Assembly (NCBI RefSeq): GCF_052857255.1 | Contig: NW_027526504.1 | Coordinates: 124,001-188,000 of the forward strand | DNA length: 64,000 nt | Reading direction: 5' to 3' | From: Amblyomma americanum | Taxonomy: Eukaryota; Arthropoda; Arachnida; Ixodida; Ixodidae | Shown here: one piece after another, positions 24,686 through 37,981 of the stretch | Position numbering within the stretch: position 1 is the stretch's first letter | Layout of the letters: each line of letters begins with the position of its first letter | The notes under the pieces: model-generated | What the model was told of the DNA's origin: nothing | Databases searched by the model: none | Seen by the model: only the letters and a program-made list of their open reading frames with translations | Program-made: the position numbers and the translations under genes

Positions 24686-27600
24686 CGCTCGCTAGGGCCA
24701 CGCACCGGCAGATTACGCCAGGTGTACCCGCCTGCTCGAGACATCACTTTAAAGTGTTTATTTCAAGTATAGCACGCGATTAACACGCTCGCTAGGGGAA
24801 CGCCCCGGTCGATTAGGCCAGGTGTACCCGCCTGCTCGAGACTTCACTTTAAAGTGTTTATTTCAAGTATAGCACGCGATTAACACGCTCGCTAGGGCCA
24901 CGCACCGGCAGATTACGCCAGGTGTACCCGCCTGCTCGAGACATTACTTTAAAGTGTTTATTTCAAGCATAACACGCGATTAACACGCTCGCTAGGGCCA
25001 CGCACCGGCAGATTACGGCAGGTGTACCCGCCTGCTCGAGACATCATTTTAAGTGTTTATTTGAAGTATAGCACGCGACTAACACGCTCGCTAGGGCCAC
25101 GCCCCGGCAGATTACTCCAGGTGTACCCGCCTGCGCGAGACATCACTTTAACGTGTTTATTTCAAGTATGGCACGCGATTAACACGCTCGTTAGGGCCAC
25201 GCCCCGGCAGATTACGCCAGGTGTGCCCGCCTGCTCGAGACATCACTTTAAAATGTTTATTTCAAGTATAGCACGCGATTAACACGCTCGCTAGGGCCAC
25301 GCACCGGCAGATTACGCCAGGTGTACCCGCCTGCTCGAGACATCACTTTAACGTGTTTATTTCAAATATAGCACGCGATTAACACGCTCGCTTGGGCCAC
25401 GCCCCGGCAGATTACTCCAGGTGTACCCGCCTGCTCGAGACATCACTTTAACGTGTTTATTTCAAGTATAGCACGCGATTAACACGCTCGCTTGGGCCAC
25501 GCACCGGCAGATTACGCCAGGTGTACCCGCCTGCTCGAGACATCACTTTAACGTGTTTATTTCAAGTATAGCACGCGATTAACACGCTCGCTTGGGCCAC
25601 GCACCGGCAGATTATGCCAGGTGTACCCGCCTGCGCGAGACATCACTTTAACGTGTTATTTCAATTACAGCACGCGATTAACACGCTCGCTAGGGCCACG
25701 CACCGGCAGATTACGCCAGGTGTACCCGCCTGCACGAGACATCACTTTAATGTGTTGATTTCAAGTATAGCACGCGATTAACACGCTCGCTAGGGCCATG
25801 CACCGGCAGATTACGCCAGGTGTACCCGCCTGCTCGAGACATCACTTTAAAGTGTTTATTTCAAGTATAGCACGCGATTAACGCGCTTGCTAGGGCCACG
25901 CACCGGAAGATTACGCCAGGTGTACTCGCCTGCTCGAGACATCACTTTAAATTCTTTATTTCAAGTATAGCACGCGATTAACACGCTCGCTAGGGCCACG
26001 CCCCGGCAGATTACGCCAGGTGTACCCGCCTGCTCGAGACATCACTTTAAAGTGTTGATTTCAAGTATAGCACGCGATTAACACGCTCGCTAGGGCCACG
26101 CACCGGCAGATTACGCCAGGTGTACCCGCCTGCTCGAGACATCACTTTAAAGTGTTTATTTCAAGTATAGCACGCGATTAACGCGCTTGCTAGGGCCACG
26201 CACCGGAAGATTACGCCAGGTGTACTCGCCTGCTCGAGACATCACTTTAAATTCTTTATTTCAAGTATAGCACGCGATTAACACGCTCGCTAGGGCCACG
26301 CACCGGCAGATTACGCCAGGTGTACCCGCCTTGTCGAGACATCACTTTAAAGTGTTTATTTCAAGTATAGCACGCGATTAACACGCTCGCTAGGGCCACG
26401 CACCGGCAGATTACGCCAGGTGTACCCGCCTGCTCGAGACATGAATTTAAAGTGTTTATTTCAAGTATAGCACGCGATTGACACGCTCGCTAGGGCCACG
26501 CACCGGCAGATTACGCCAGGTGTACCCGCCTGCTCGAGACATCACTTTAACGTGTTTATTTCAAGTATAGCACGCGATTAACACGCTCGCTAGGGCCACG
26601 CACCAGCAGATTACGCCAGGTGTACCCGCCTGCTCGAGACATCACTTTAACGTGTTTAATTCAAGTATAGCACGCGATTAACACGCTCGCTAGGGCCACG
26701 CCCCGGCAGATTACTCCAGGTGTACCCGCCTGGTCGAGACATCACTTTAAAGTGTTTATTTCAAGTATAGCACGCGATTAACACGCTCGCTAGGGCCACG
26801 CCCCAGCAGATTACGCCAGGTGTACCCGCCTGCTCGAGACATCACTTTAAAGTGTTGATTTCAAGTATAGCACGCGATTAACACGCTCGCTAGGGCCACG
26901 CACCGGCAGATTACGCCAGGTGTACCCGCCTGCTCGAGACATCACTTTAAAGTGTTTATTTCAAGTATAGCACGCGATTAACACGCTCGCTAAGGCCACG
27001 CCCCGGCAGATTACGCCAGGTGTACCCGCCTGCTCGAGACATCACTTTAAAGTGTTGATTTCAAGTATAGCACGCGATTAACACGCTCGCTATTGCCACG
27101 CACCGGAAGATTACGCCAGGTGTACTCGCCTGCTCGAGACATCACTTTAAATTCTTTATTTCAAGTATAGCACGCGATTAACACGCTCGCTAGGGCCACG
27201 CCCCGGCAGCATACGCCAGGTGTACCCGCCTGCTCGAGACATCACTTTAAAGTGTTGGTTTCAAGTATAGCACGCGATTAACACGCTCGCTAGGGCCACG
27301 CACCGGCAGATTACGCCAGGTGTACCCGCCTGCTCGAGACATCACTTTAAAGTGTTGATTTCAAGTATAGCACGCGATTAACACGCTCGCTAGGGCCACG
27401 CACCGGCAGATTACGCCAGGTGTACCCGCCTGCTCGAGACATCACTTTAAAGTGTTTATTTCAAGTATAGCACGCGATTAACGCGCTCGCTAGGGCCACG
27501 CACCGGCAGATTACGCCAGGTGTACCCGCCTTGTCGAGACATCACTTTAAAGTGTTTATTTCAAGTATAGCACGCGATTAACACGCTCGCTAGGGCCACG

Positions 27601-30182
27601 CCCCGGCAGATTACGCCAGGTGTACCCGCCTGCTCGAGACATCACTTTAAAGTGTTGATTTCAAGTATAGCACGCGATTAACACGCTCGCTAGGGCCACG
27701 CACCGGCAGATTACGCCAGGTGTACCCGCCTGCTCGAGACATCACTTTAAAGTGTTTATTTCAAGTATAGCACGCGATTAACGCGCTTGCTAGGGCCACG
27801 CACCGGAAGATTACGCCAGGTGTACTCGCCTGCTCAAGACATCACTTTAAAGTGTTTATTTCAAGTATAGCACGCGATTAACACGCTCGCTAGGGCCACG
27901 CACCGGCAGAGAACTCCATGTGTACCCGCCTTGTCGAGACATCACTTTAAAGTGTTTATTTCAAGTATAGCACGCGATTAACACGCACGCTAGGGCCACG
28001 CCCCGGCAGATTACGCCAGGTGTACCCGCCTGCTCGAGACATCACTTTAAAGTGTTGATTTCAAGTATAGCACGCGATTAACACGCTCGCTAGGGCCACG
28101 CACCGGCAGATTACGCCAGGTGTACCCGCCTGCTCGAGACATCACTTTAAAGTGTTTATTTCAAGTATAGCACGCGATTAACACGCTCGCTAGGGCCACG
28201 CACCGGCAGATTACGCCAGGTGTACCCGCCTGCTCGAGACATCACTTTAAAGTGTTGATTTCAAGTATAGCACGCGATTAACACGCTCGCTAGGGCCACG
28301 CACCGGCAGATTACGCCAGGTGTACCCGCCTGCTCGAGACATCACTTTAAAGTGTTTATTTCAAGTATAGCACGCGATTAACGCGCTCGCTAGGGCCACG
28401 CACCGGCAGATTACGCCAGGTGTACCCGCCTTGTCGAGACATCACTTTAAAGTGTTTATTTCAAGTATAGCACGCGATTAACACGCTCGCTAGGGCCACG
28501 CCCCGGCAGATTACGCCAGGTGTACCCGCCTGCTCGAGACATCACTTTAAAGTGTTGATTTCAAGTATAGCACGCGATTAACACGCTCGCTAGGGCCACG
28601 CACCGGCAGATTACGCCAGGTGTACCCGCCTGCTCGAGACATCACTTTAAAGTGTTTATTTCAAGTATAGCACGCGATTAACGCGCTTGCTAGGGCCACG
28701 CACCGGAAGATTACGCCAGGTGTACTCGCCTGCTCGAGACATCACTTTAAATTCTTTATTTCAAGTATAGCACACGATTAACACGCTCGCTAGGGCCACG
28801 CCCCGGCAGATTACGCCAGGTGTACCCGCCTGCTCGAGACATCACTTTAAAGTGTTGATTTCAAGTATAGCACGCGATTAACACGCTCGCTAGGGCCACG
28901 CACCGGCAGATTACGCCAGGTGTACCCGCCTGCTCGAGACATCACTTTAAAGTGTTTATTTCAAGTATAGCACGCGATTAACGCGCTTGCTAGGGCCACG
29001 CACCGGAAGATTACGCCAGGTGTACTCGCCTGCTCGAGACATCACTTTAAATTCTTTATTTCAAGTATAGCACGCGATTAACACGCTCGCTAGGGCCACG
29101 CCCCGGCAGATTACGCCAGGTGTACCCGCCTGCTCGAGACATCACTTTAAAGTGTTTATTTCAAGTATAGCACGCGATTAACACGCTCGCTAGGGCCACG
29201 CACGGCAGATTACGCCAGGTGTACCCGCCTGCTCAAGACATCACTTTAACGTGTTTATTTCAAGTATAGCACGCGATTAACACGCTCGCTAGGGCCACGC
29301 ACCAGCAGATTACGCCAGGTGTACCCGCCTGCTCGAGACATCACTTTAACGTGTTTATTTCAAGTATAGCACGCGATTAACGCGCTCGCTAGGGCCACGC
29401 ACCAGCATATTACGCCAGGTGTACCCGCCTGCTCGAGACATCGGTTTAACGTGTTTATTTCAAATATAGCTCGCGATTAACACGCTCGCTAGGGCCACGC
29501 CCCGGCAGGTTACTCCAGGTGTACCCGCCTGCGCGAGACATCACTTTAACGTGTTTATTTCAAGTATAGCACGCGATTAACACGCTCGCTAGGGCCATGC
29601 ACCGGCAGATTACGCCAGGTGTACCCGCCTGCTCGAGACATGACTTTAAAGTGTTTATTTCAAGTGTAGCACGCGATTAACACGCTCCCTAGGGCCACGC
29701 ACCGGCAGATTACGCCAGGTGTACCCGCCTGCTCGAGACATCACTTTAGCGTGTTTATTTCAAGTATAGCACGCGATTAACACGCTCGCTAGGGCCACGC
29801 ACCAGCAGATTACGCCAAGTGTACCCGCCTGCTCGAGACATCACTTTAACGTGTTTATTTCAAGTATAGCACGCGATTAACACGCTCGCTAGGGCCACGC
29901 CCCGGCAGATTACTCCAGGTGTACCCGCCTTGTCGAGACATCACTTTAAAGTGTTTATTTCAAGTATAGCACGCGATTAACACGCTCGCTAGGGCCACGC
30001 CCCGGCAGATTACGCCAGGTGTACCCGCCTGCTCGAGACATTACTTTAAAGTGTTTATTTCAAGTATAGCACGCGATTAACGCGCTTGCTAGGGCCACGC
30101 ACCGGAAGATTACGCCAGGTGTACCCGCCTGCTCGAGACATCACTTTAAAGTGTTTATTTCAAGTATAGCATGCGATTAACA
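24686..30182 (+). repeat. 5497-bp tandem duplication, copy 2
   Basis: Partner of about 19189-24685. A noted difference is GGCAGGTTACTCC near 29508 where copy 1 has GGCAGATTACTCC near 24011. It ends near 30170, where GCATGCGATT replaces GCACGCGATT and the tract continues into other monomers. Confidence 0.92.
24786..25282 (+). repeat. Marker cassette, copy 3 (lineage I)
   Basis: Copy of 19289-19785 made by the 5497-bp duplication; it shares GTCGATTAGG and TTTGAAG. Confidence 0.9.
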
Positions 30183-33082
30183 CGCTCGCTAGGGCCACGC
30201 CCCGGCAGATTACGCCAGGTGTACCTTCCTGCTCGAGACATCGCTTTAAAGTGTTTATTTCAAGTATAGCACGCGATTAACACGCTCGGTAGGGCCACGC
30301 ACCGGCAGATTACGCCAGGTGTACCCGCCTGCTCGAGACATCACTTTAACGTGTTTATTTCAAGTATAGCACGCGATTAACACGCTCGCTAGGGCCACGC
30401 ACCAGCAGATTACGCCAGGTGTACCCGCCTGCTCGAGACATCAGTTTAACGTGTTTATTTCAAGTATAGCACGCCATTAACACGCTCGCTAGGGCCACGC
30501 ACCGGCAGATTACGCCAGGTGTACCCGCCTGCTCGAGACATGACTTTAACGTGTTTATTTCAAGTATAGCAGGCGATTACCAGGCTCGCTATGGCCACGC
30601 GCCGGCAGATTACGCCAGGTGTACCCGCCTGCACGAGACATCACTTTAACGTGTTTATTTCAAGTATAGCACGCGATTAACACGCTCGCTAGGGCCACGC
30701 ACCGGCGGATTACGTCACGAGTACCCGCCTGCGCGAGACATCACTTTAACGTGTTTATTTCAAGTATAGCACGCGATTAACACGCTGGCTAGGGCCACGC
30801 ACCGGCAGATTACGCCAGGTGTACGCGCCTGCTCGAGACATCACTTTAAAGTGTTTATTTCAAGTATTGCACGCGATTAACACGCTCGCTAGGGCCACTG
30901 CCCGGCAGATTACTCCAGGTGTACCCGCCTGCGCGAGACATCACTTTAACGTGTTTATTTCAAGTATTGCTCGCGATTAACACGCTCGCGAGGGCCATGC
31001 ACCGGCAGATTACGCCATGTGTACCCGCCAGCGCGAGACATCACTTTAACGTGTTTAATTCAAGTATAGCACGCGATTAACAAGCTCGCTAGGGCCACGC
31101 CCCGGCAGATTACTCCAGGTGTACCCGCCTGCGCGAGACATCACTTTAACGTGTTTATTTCAAGTATAGCACGCGATTAACACGCTCGCTAGGGCCATGC
31201 ACCGGCAGATTACGCCAGGTGTACCCGCCTGCTCGAGACATCACTTTAAAGTGTTTATTTCAAGTATAGCACGCGATTAACACGCTCCCTAGGGCCACGC
31301 ACCGGCAGATTACACCAGGTGTACCCGCCTGCTCGAGACATCACTTTAACGTGTTTATTTCAAGTATGGCACGCGATTAACACGCTCGCTAGGGCCACGC
31401 ACCAGCAGATTACGCCAGGTGTACCCGCCTGCTCGAGACATCACTTTAACGTGTTTATTTCAAGTATAGCACGCGATTAACACGCTCGCTAGGGCCACGC
31501 CCCGGCAGATTACTCCAGGTGTACCCGCCTGCGCGAGACACCACTTTAACGTGTTTATTTCAAGTATAGCACGCGATTAACATGCTCGCTAGGGCCATGC
31601 ACCGGCAGATTACGCCAGGTGTACCCGCCTGCTCGAGACATCACTTTAAAGTGTTTATTTCAAGTGTAGCACGCGATTAACACGCTCCCTAGGGCCACGC
31701 ACCGGCAGATTACGCCAGGTGTACCCGCCTGCTCGAGACATCACTTTAACGTGTTTATTTCAAGTATAGCACGCGATTAACACGCTCGCTAGGGCCACGC
31801 ACCAGCAGATTACGCCAGGTGTACCCGCCTGCTCGAGACATCACTTTAACGTGTTTATTTCAAGTATAGCACGCGATTAACACGCTCGCTAGGGCCACGC
31901 CCCGGCAGATTACTCCAGGTGTACCCGCCTTGTCGAGACATCACTTTAAAGTGTTTATTTCAAGTATAGCACGCGATTAACACGCTCGCTAGGGCCACGC
32001 CCCGGCAGATTACGCCAGGTGTACCCGCCTGCTCGAGACATCACTTTAAAGTGTTTATTTCAAGTATAGCACGCGATTAACGCGCTTGCTAGGGCCACGC
32101 ACCGGAAGGTTACGCCAGGTGTACCCGCCTGCTCGAGACATCACTTTAAAGTGTTTATTTCAAGTATAGCACGCGATTAACACGCTCGCTAGGGCCACGC
32201 CCCGGCAGATTACGCCAGGTGTACCCGCCTGCTCGAGACATCACTTTAAAGTGTTTATTTCAAGTATAGCACGCGATTAACACGCTCGCTAGGGCCACGC
32301 ACCGGCAGATTACGCCAGGTGTACCCGCCTGCTCGAGACATCACTTTAACGTGTTTATTTCAAGTATAGCACGCGATTAACACGCTCGCTAAGGCCACGC
32401 ACCAGCAGATTACGCCAGGTGTACCCGCCTGCTCGAGACATCACTTTAAGGTGTTTATTTCAAGTATAGCACGCGATTAACACGCTCGCTAGGGCCACGC
32501 CCCGGCAGATTACGCCAGGTGTACCCGCCTGCTCGAGACATCACTTTAAAGTGTTGATTTCAAGTATAGCACGCGATTAACACGCTCGCTAGGGACACGC
32601 ACCGGCAGATTACGCCAGGTGTACCCGCCTGCTCGAGACATCACTTTAAAGTGTTTATTTCAAGTATAGCACGCGATTAACGCGCTCGCTAGGGCCACGC
32701 CCCGGCAGATTACTCCAGGTGTACCCGCCTGGTCGAGACATCACTTTGAAGTGTTTATTTCAAGTATAGCACGCGATTAACACGCTCGCTAGGGCCACGC
32801 CCCGGCAGATTACGCCAGGTGTACCCGCCTGCTCGAGACATCACTTTAAAGTGTTGATTTCAAGTATAGCACGCGATTAACACGCTCGCTAGGGACACGC
32901 ACCGGCAGATTACGCCAGGTGTACCCGCCTGCTCGAGACATCACTTTAAAGTGTTGATTTCAAGTATAGCACGCGATTAACACGCTCGCTAGGGCCACGC
33001 CCCGGCAGATTACGCCAGGTGTACCCGCCTGCTCGAGACATCACTTTAAAGTGTTGATTTCAAGTATAGCACGCGATTAACA
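26384..33082 (+). repeat. 6699-bp tandem duplication, copy 1
   Basis: Sixty-seven monomers minus one deleted base (near 29201). Markers with partners exactly 6699 bp away: ATGAATTT 26441/33140, AGAGAACTCC 27908/34607, and ACCTTCCT 30223/36922. The left part of this unit is itself copy 2 of the 5497-bp duplication, so 20887-24600, 26384-30100 and 33083-36800 are three homologous tracts. Confidence 0.92.
30483..31282 (+). repeat. Diverged eight-monomer block, copy 2
   Basis: Has CAGGCGATTACCAGG, CTATGGCC, GCGGATTACGTCACGAG, GTACGCG, CCACTGCCC, TATTGCTCG, CGCCAGCG with TTTAATTC, and AACAAGCTCG. It shares CTATGGCC and AACAAGCTCG with 37182-37981 and 41580-42379 but not with 16189-16988. Confidence 0.85.
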
Positions 33083-35182
33083 CGCTCGCTAGGGCCACGC
33101 ACCGGCAGATTACGCCAGGTGTACCCGCCTGCTCGAGACATGAATTTAAAGTGTTTATTTCAAGTATAGCACGCGATTGACACGCTCGCTAGGGCCACGC
33201 ACCGGCAGATTACGCCAGGTGTACCCGCCTGCTCGAGACATCACTTTAACGTGTTTATTTCAAGTATAGCACGCGATTAACACGCTCGCTAGGGCCACGC
33301 ACCAGCAGATTACGCCAGGTGTACCCGCCTGCTCGAGACATCACTTTAACGTGTTTAATTCAAGTATAGCACGCGATTAACACGCTCGCTAGGGCCACGC
33401 CCCGGCAGATTACTCCAGGTGTACCCGCCTGGTCGAGACATCACTTTAAAGTGTTTATTTCAAGTATAGCACGCGATTAACACGCTCGCTAGGGCCACGC
33501 CCCAGCAGATTACGCCAGGTGTACCCGCCTGCTCGAGACATCACTTTAAAGTGTTGATTTCAAGTATAGCACGCGATTAACACGCTCGCTAGGGCCACGC
33601 ACCGGCAGATTACGCCAGGTGTACCCGCCTGCTCGAGACATCACTTTAAAGTGTTTATTTCAAGTATAGCACGCGATTAACACGCTCGCTAAGGCCACGC
33701 CCCGGCAGATTACGCCAGGTGTACCCGCCTGCTCGAGACATCACTTTAAAGTGTTGATTTCAAGTATAGCACGCGATTAACACGCTCGCTATTGCCACGC
33801 ACCGGAAGATTACGCCAGGTGTACTCGCCTGCTCGAGACATCACTTTAAATTCTTTATTTCAAGTATAGCACGCGATTAACACGCTCGCTAGGGCCACGC
33901 CCCGGCAGCATACGCCAGGTGTACCCGCCTGCTCGAGACATCACTTTAAAGTGTTGGTTTCAAGTATAGCACGCGATTAACACGCTCGCTAGGGCCACGC
34001 ACCGGCAGATTACGCCAGGTGTACCCGCCTGCTCGAGACATCACTTTAAAGTGTTGATTTCAAGTATAGCACGCGATTAACACGCTCGCTAGGGCCACGC
34101 ACCGGCAGATTACGCCAGGTGTACCCGCCTGCTCGAGACATCACTTTAAAGTGTTTATTTCAAGTATAGCACGCGATTAACGCGCTCGCTAGGGCCACGC
34201 ACCGGCAGATTACGCCAGGTGTACCCGCCTTGTCGAGACATCACTTTAAAGTGTTTATTTCAAGTATAGCACGCGATTAACACGCTCGCTAGGGCCACGC
34301 CCCGGCAGATTACGCCAGGTGTACCCGCCTGCTCGAGACATCACTTTAAAGTGTTGATTTCAAGTATAGCACGCGATTAACACGCTCGCTAGGGCCACGC
34401 ACCGGCAGATTACGCCAGGTGTACCCGCCTGCTCGAGACATCACTTTAAAGTGTTTATTTCAAGTATAGCACGCGATTAACGCGCTTGCTAGGGCCACGC
34501 ACCGGAAGATTACGCCAGGTGTACTCGCCTGCTCAAGACATCACTTTAAAGTGTTTATTTCAAGTATAGCACGCGATTAACACGCTCGCTAGGGCCACGC
34601 ACCGGCAGAGAACTCCATGTGTACCCGCCTTGTCGAGACATCACTTTAAAGTGTTTATTTCAAGTATAGCACGCGATTAACACGCACGCTAGGGCCACGC
34701 CCCGGCAGATTACGCCAGGTGTACCCGCCTGCTCGAGACATCACTTTAAAGTGTTGATTTCAAGTATAGCACGCGATTAACACGCTCGCTAGGGCCACGC
34801 ACCGGCAGATTACGCCAGGTGTACCCGCCTGCTCGAGACATCACTTTAAAGTGTTTATTTCAAGTATAGCACGCGATTAACACGCTCGCTAGGGCCACGC
34901 ACCGGCAGATTACGCCAGGTGTACCCGCCTGCTCGAGACATCACTTTAAAGTGTTGATTTCAAGTATAGCACGCGATTAACACGCTCGCTAGGGCCACGC
35001 ACCGGCAGATTACGCCAGGTGTACCCGCCTGCTCGAGACATCACTTTAAAGTGTTTATTTCAAGTATAGCACGCGATTAACGCGCTCGCTAGGGCCACGC
35101 ACCGGCAGATTACGCCAGGTGTACCCGCCTTGTCGAGACATCACTTTAAAGTGTTTATTTCAAGTATAGCACGCGATTAACA

Positions 35183-35782
35183 CGCTCGCTAGGGCCACGC
35201 CCCGGCAGATTACGCCAGGTGTACCCGCCTGCTCGAGACATCACTTTAAAGTGTTGATTTCAAGTATAGCACGCGATTAACACGCTCGCTAGGGCCACGC
35301 ACCGGCAGATTACGCCAGGTGTACCCGCCTGCTCGAGACATCACTTTAAAGTGTTTATTTCAAGTATAGCACGCGATTAACGCGCTTGCTAGGGCCACGC
35401 ACCGGAAGATTACGCCAGGTGTACTCGCCTGCTCGAGACATCACTTTAAATTCTTTATTTCAAGTATAGCACACGATTAACACGCTCGCTAGGGCCACGC
35501 CCCGGCAGATTACGCCAGGTGTACCCGCCTGCTCGAGACATCACTTTAAAGTGTTGATTTCAAGTATAGCACGCGATTAACACGCTCGCTAGGGCCACGC
35601 ACCGGCAGATTACGCCAGGTGTACCCGCCTGCTCGAGACATCACTTTAAAGTGTTTATTTCAAGTATAGCACGCGATTAACGCGCTTGCTAGGGCCACGC
35701 ACCGGAAGATTACGCCAGGTGTACTCGCCTGCTCGAGACATCACTTTAAATTCTTTATTTCAAGTATAGCACGCGATTAACA
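35183..35782 (+). repeat. 300-bp trimer a-b-c, two copies (third location)
   Basis: Copy of 22987-23586 via 28484-29083, including the CACACGATT variant in the first c monomer. Confidence 0.87.
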
Positions 35783-37181
35783 CGCTCGCTAGGGCCACGC
35801 CCCGGCAGATTACGCCAGGTGTACCCGCCTGCTCGAGACATCACTTTAAAGTGTTTATTTCAAGTATAGCACGCGATTAACACGCTCGCTAGGGCCACGC
35901 ACGGCAGATTACGCCAGGTGTACCCGCCTGCTCAAGACATCACTTTAACGTGTTTATTTCAAGTATAGCACGCGATTAACACGCTCGCTAGGGCCACGCA
36001 CCAGCAGATTACGCCAGGTGTACCCGCCTGCTCGAGACATCACTTTAACGTGTTTATTTCAAGTATAGCACGCGATTAACGCGCTCGCTAGGGCCACGCA
36101 CCAGCATATTACGCCAGGTGTACCCGCCTGCTCGAGACATCGGTTTAACGTGTTTATTTCAAATATAGCTCGCGATTAACACGCTCGCTAGGGCCACGCC
36201 CCGGCAGGTTACTCCAGGTGTACCCGCCTGCGCGAGACATCACTTTAACGTGTTTATTTCAAGTATAGCACGCGATTAACACGCTCGCTAGGGCCATGCA
36301 CCGGCAGATTACGCCAGGTGTACCCGCCTGCTCGAGACATGACTTTAAAGTGTTTATTTCAAGTGTAGCACGCGATTAACACGCTCCCTAGGGCCACGCA
36401 CCGGCAGATTACGCCAGGTGTACCCGCCTGCTCGAGACATCACTTTAGCGTGTTTATTTCAAGTATAGCACGCGATTAACACGCTCGCTAGGGCCACGCA
36501 CCAGCAGATTACGCCAAGTGTACCCGCCTGCTCGAGACATCACTTTAACGTGTTTATTTCAAGTATAGCACGCGATTAACACGCTCGCTAGGGCCACGCC
36601 CCGGCAGATTACTCCAGGTGTACCCGCCTTGTCGAGACATCACTTTAAAGTGTTTATTTCAAGTATAGCACGCGATTAACACGCTCGCTAGGGCCACGCC
36701 CCGGCAGATTACGCCAGGTGTACCCGCCTGCTCGAGACATTACTTTAAAGTGTTTATTTCAAGTATAGCACGCGATTAACGCGCTTGCTAGGGCCACGCA
36801 CCGGAAGATTACGCCAGGTGTACCCGCCTGCTCGAGACATCACTTTAAAGTGTTTATTTCAAGTATAGCATGCGATTAACACGCTCGCTAGGGCCACGCC
36901 CCGGCAGATTACGCCAGGTGTACCTTCCTGCTCGAGACATCGCTTTAAAGTGTTTATTTCAAGTATAGCACGCGATTAACACGCTCGGTAGGGCCACGCA
37001 CCGGCAGATTACGCCAGGTGTACCCGCCTGCTCGAGACATCACTTTAACGTGTTTATTTCAAGTATAGCACGCGATTAACACGCTCGCTAGGGCCACGCA
37101 CCAGCAGATTACGCCAGGTGTACCCGCCTGCTCGAGACATCAGTTTAACGTGTTTATTTCAAGTATAGCACGCCATTAACA

Positions 37182-37981
37182 CGCTCGCTAGGGCCACGCA
37201 CCGGCAGATTACGCCAGGTGTACCCGCCTGCTCGAGACATGACTTTAACGTGTTTATTTCAAGTATAGCAGGCGATTACCAGGCTCGCTATGGCCACGCG
37301 CCGGCAGATTACGCCAGGTGTACCCGCCTGCACGAGACATCACTTTAACGTGTTTATTTCAAGTATAGCACGCGATTAACACGCTCGCTAGGGCCACGCA
37401 CCGGCGGATTACGTCACGAGTACCCGCCTGCGCGAGACATCACTTTAACGTGTTTATTTCAAGTATAGCACGCGATTAACACGCTGGCTAGGGCCACGCA
37501 CCGGCAGATTACGCCAGGTGTACGCGCCTGCTCGAGACATCACTTTAAAGTGTTTATTTCAAGTATTGCACGCGATTAACACGCTCGCTAGGGCCACTGC
37601 CCGGCAGATTACTCCAGGTGTACCCGCCTGCGCGAGACATCACTTTAACGTGTTTATTTCAAGTATTGCTCGCGATTAACACGCTCGCGAGGGCCATGCA
37701 CCGGCAGATTACGCCATGTGTACCCGCCAGCGCGAGACATCACTTTAACGTGTTTAATTCAAGTATAGCACGCGATTAACAAGCTCGCTAGGGCCACGCC
37801 CCGGCAGATTACTCCAGGTGTACCCGCCTGCGCGAGACATCACTTTAACGTGTTTATTTCAAGTATAGCACGCGATTAACACGCTCGCTAGGGCCATGCA
37901 CCGGCAGATTACGCCAGGTGTACCCGCCTGCTCGAGACATCACTTTAAAGTGTTTATTTCAAGTATAGCACGCGATTAACA
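37182..37981 (+). repeat. Diverged eight-monomer block, copy 3
   Basis: Same variant set as 30483-31282 (CTATGGCC, GCGGATTACGTCACGAG, CCACTGCCC, CGCCAGCG, AACAAGCTCG). Confidence 0.85.
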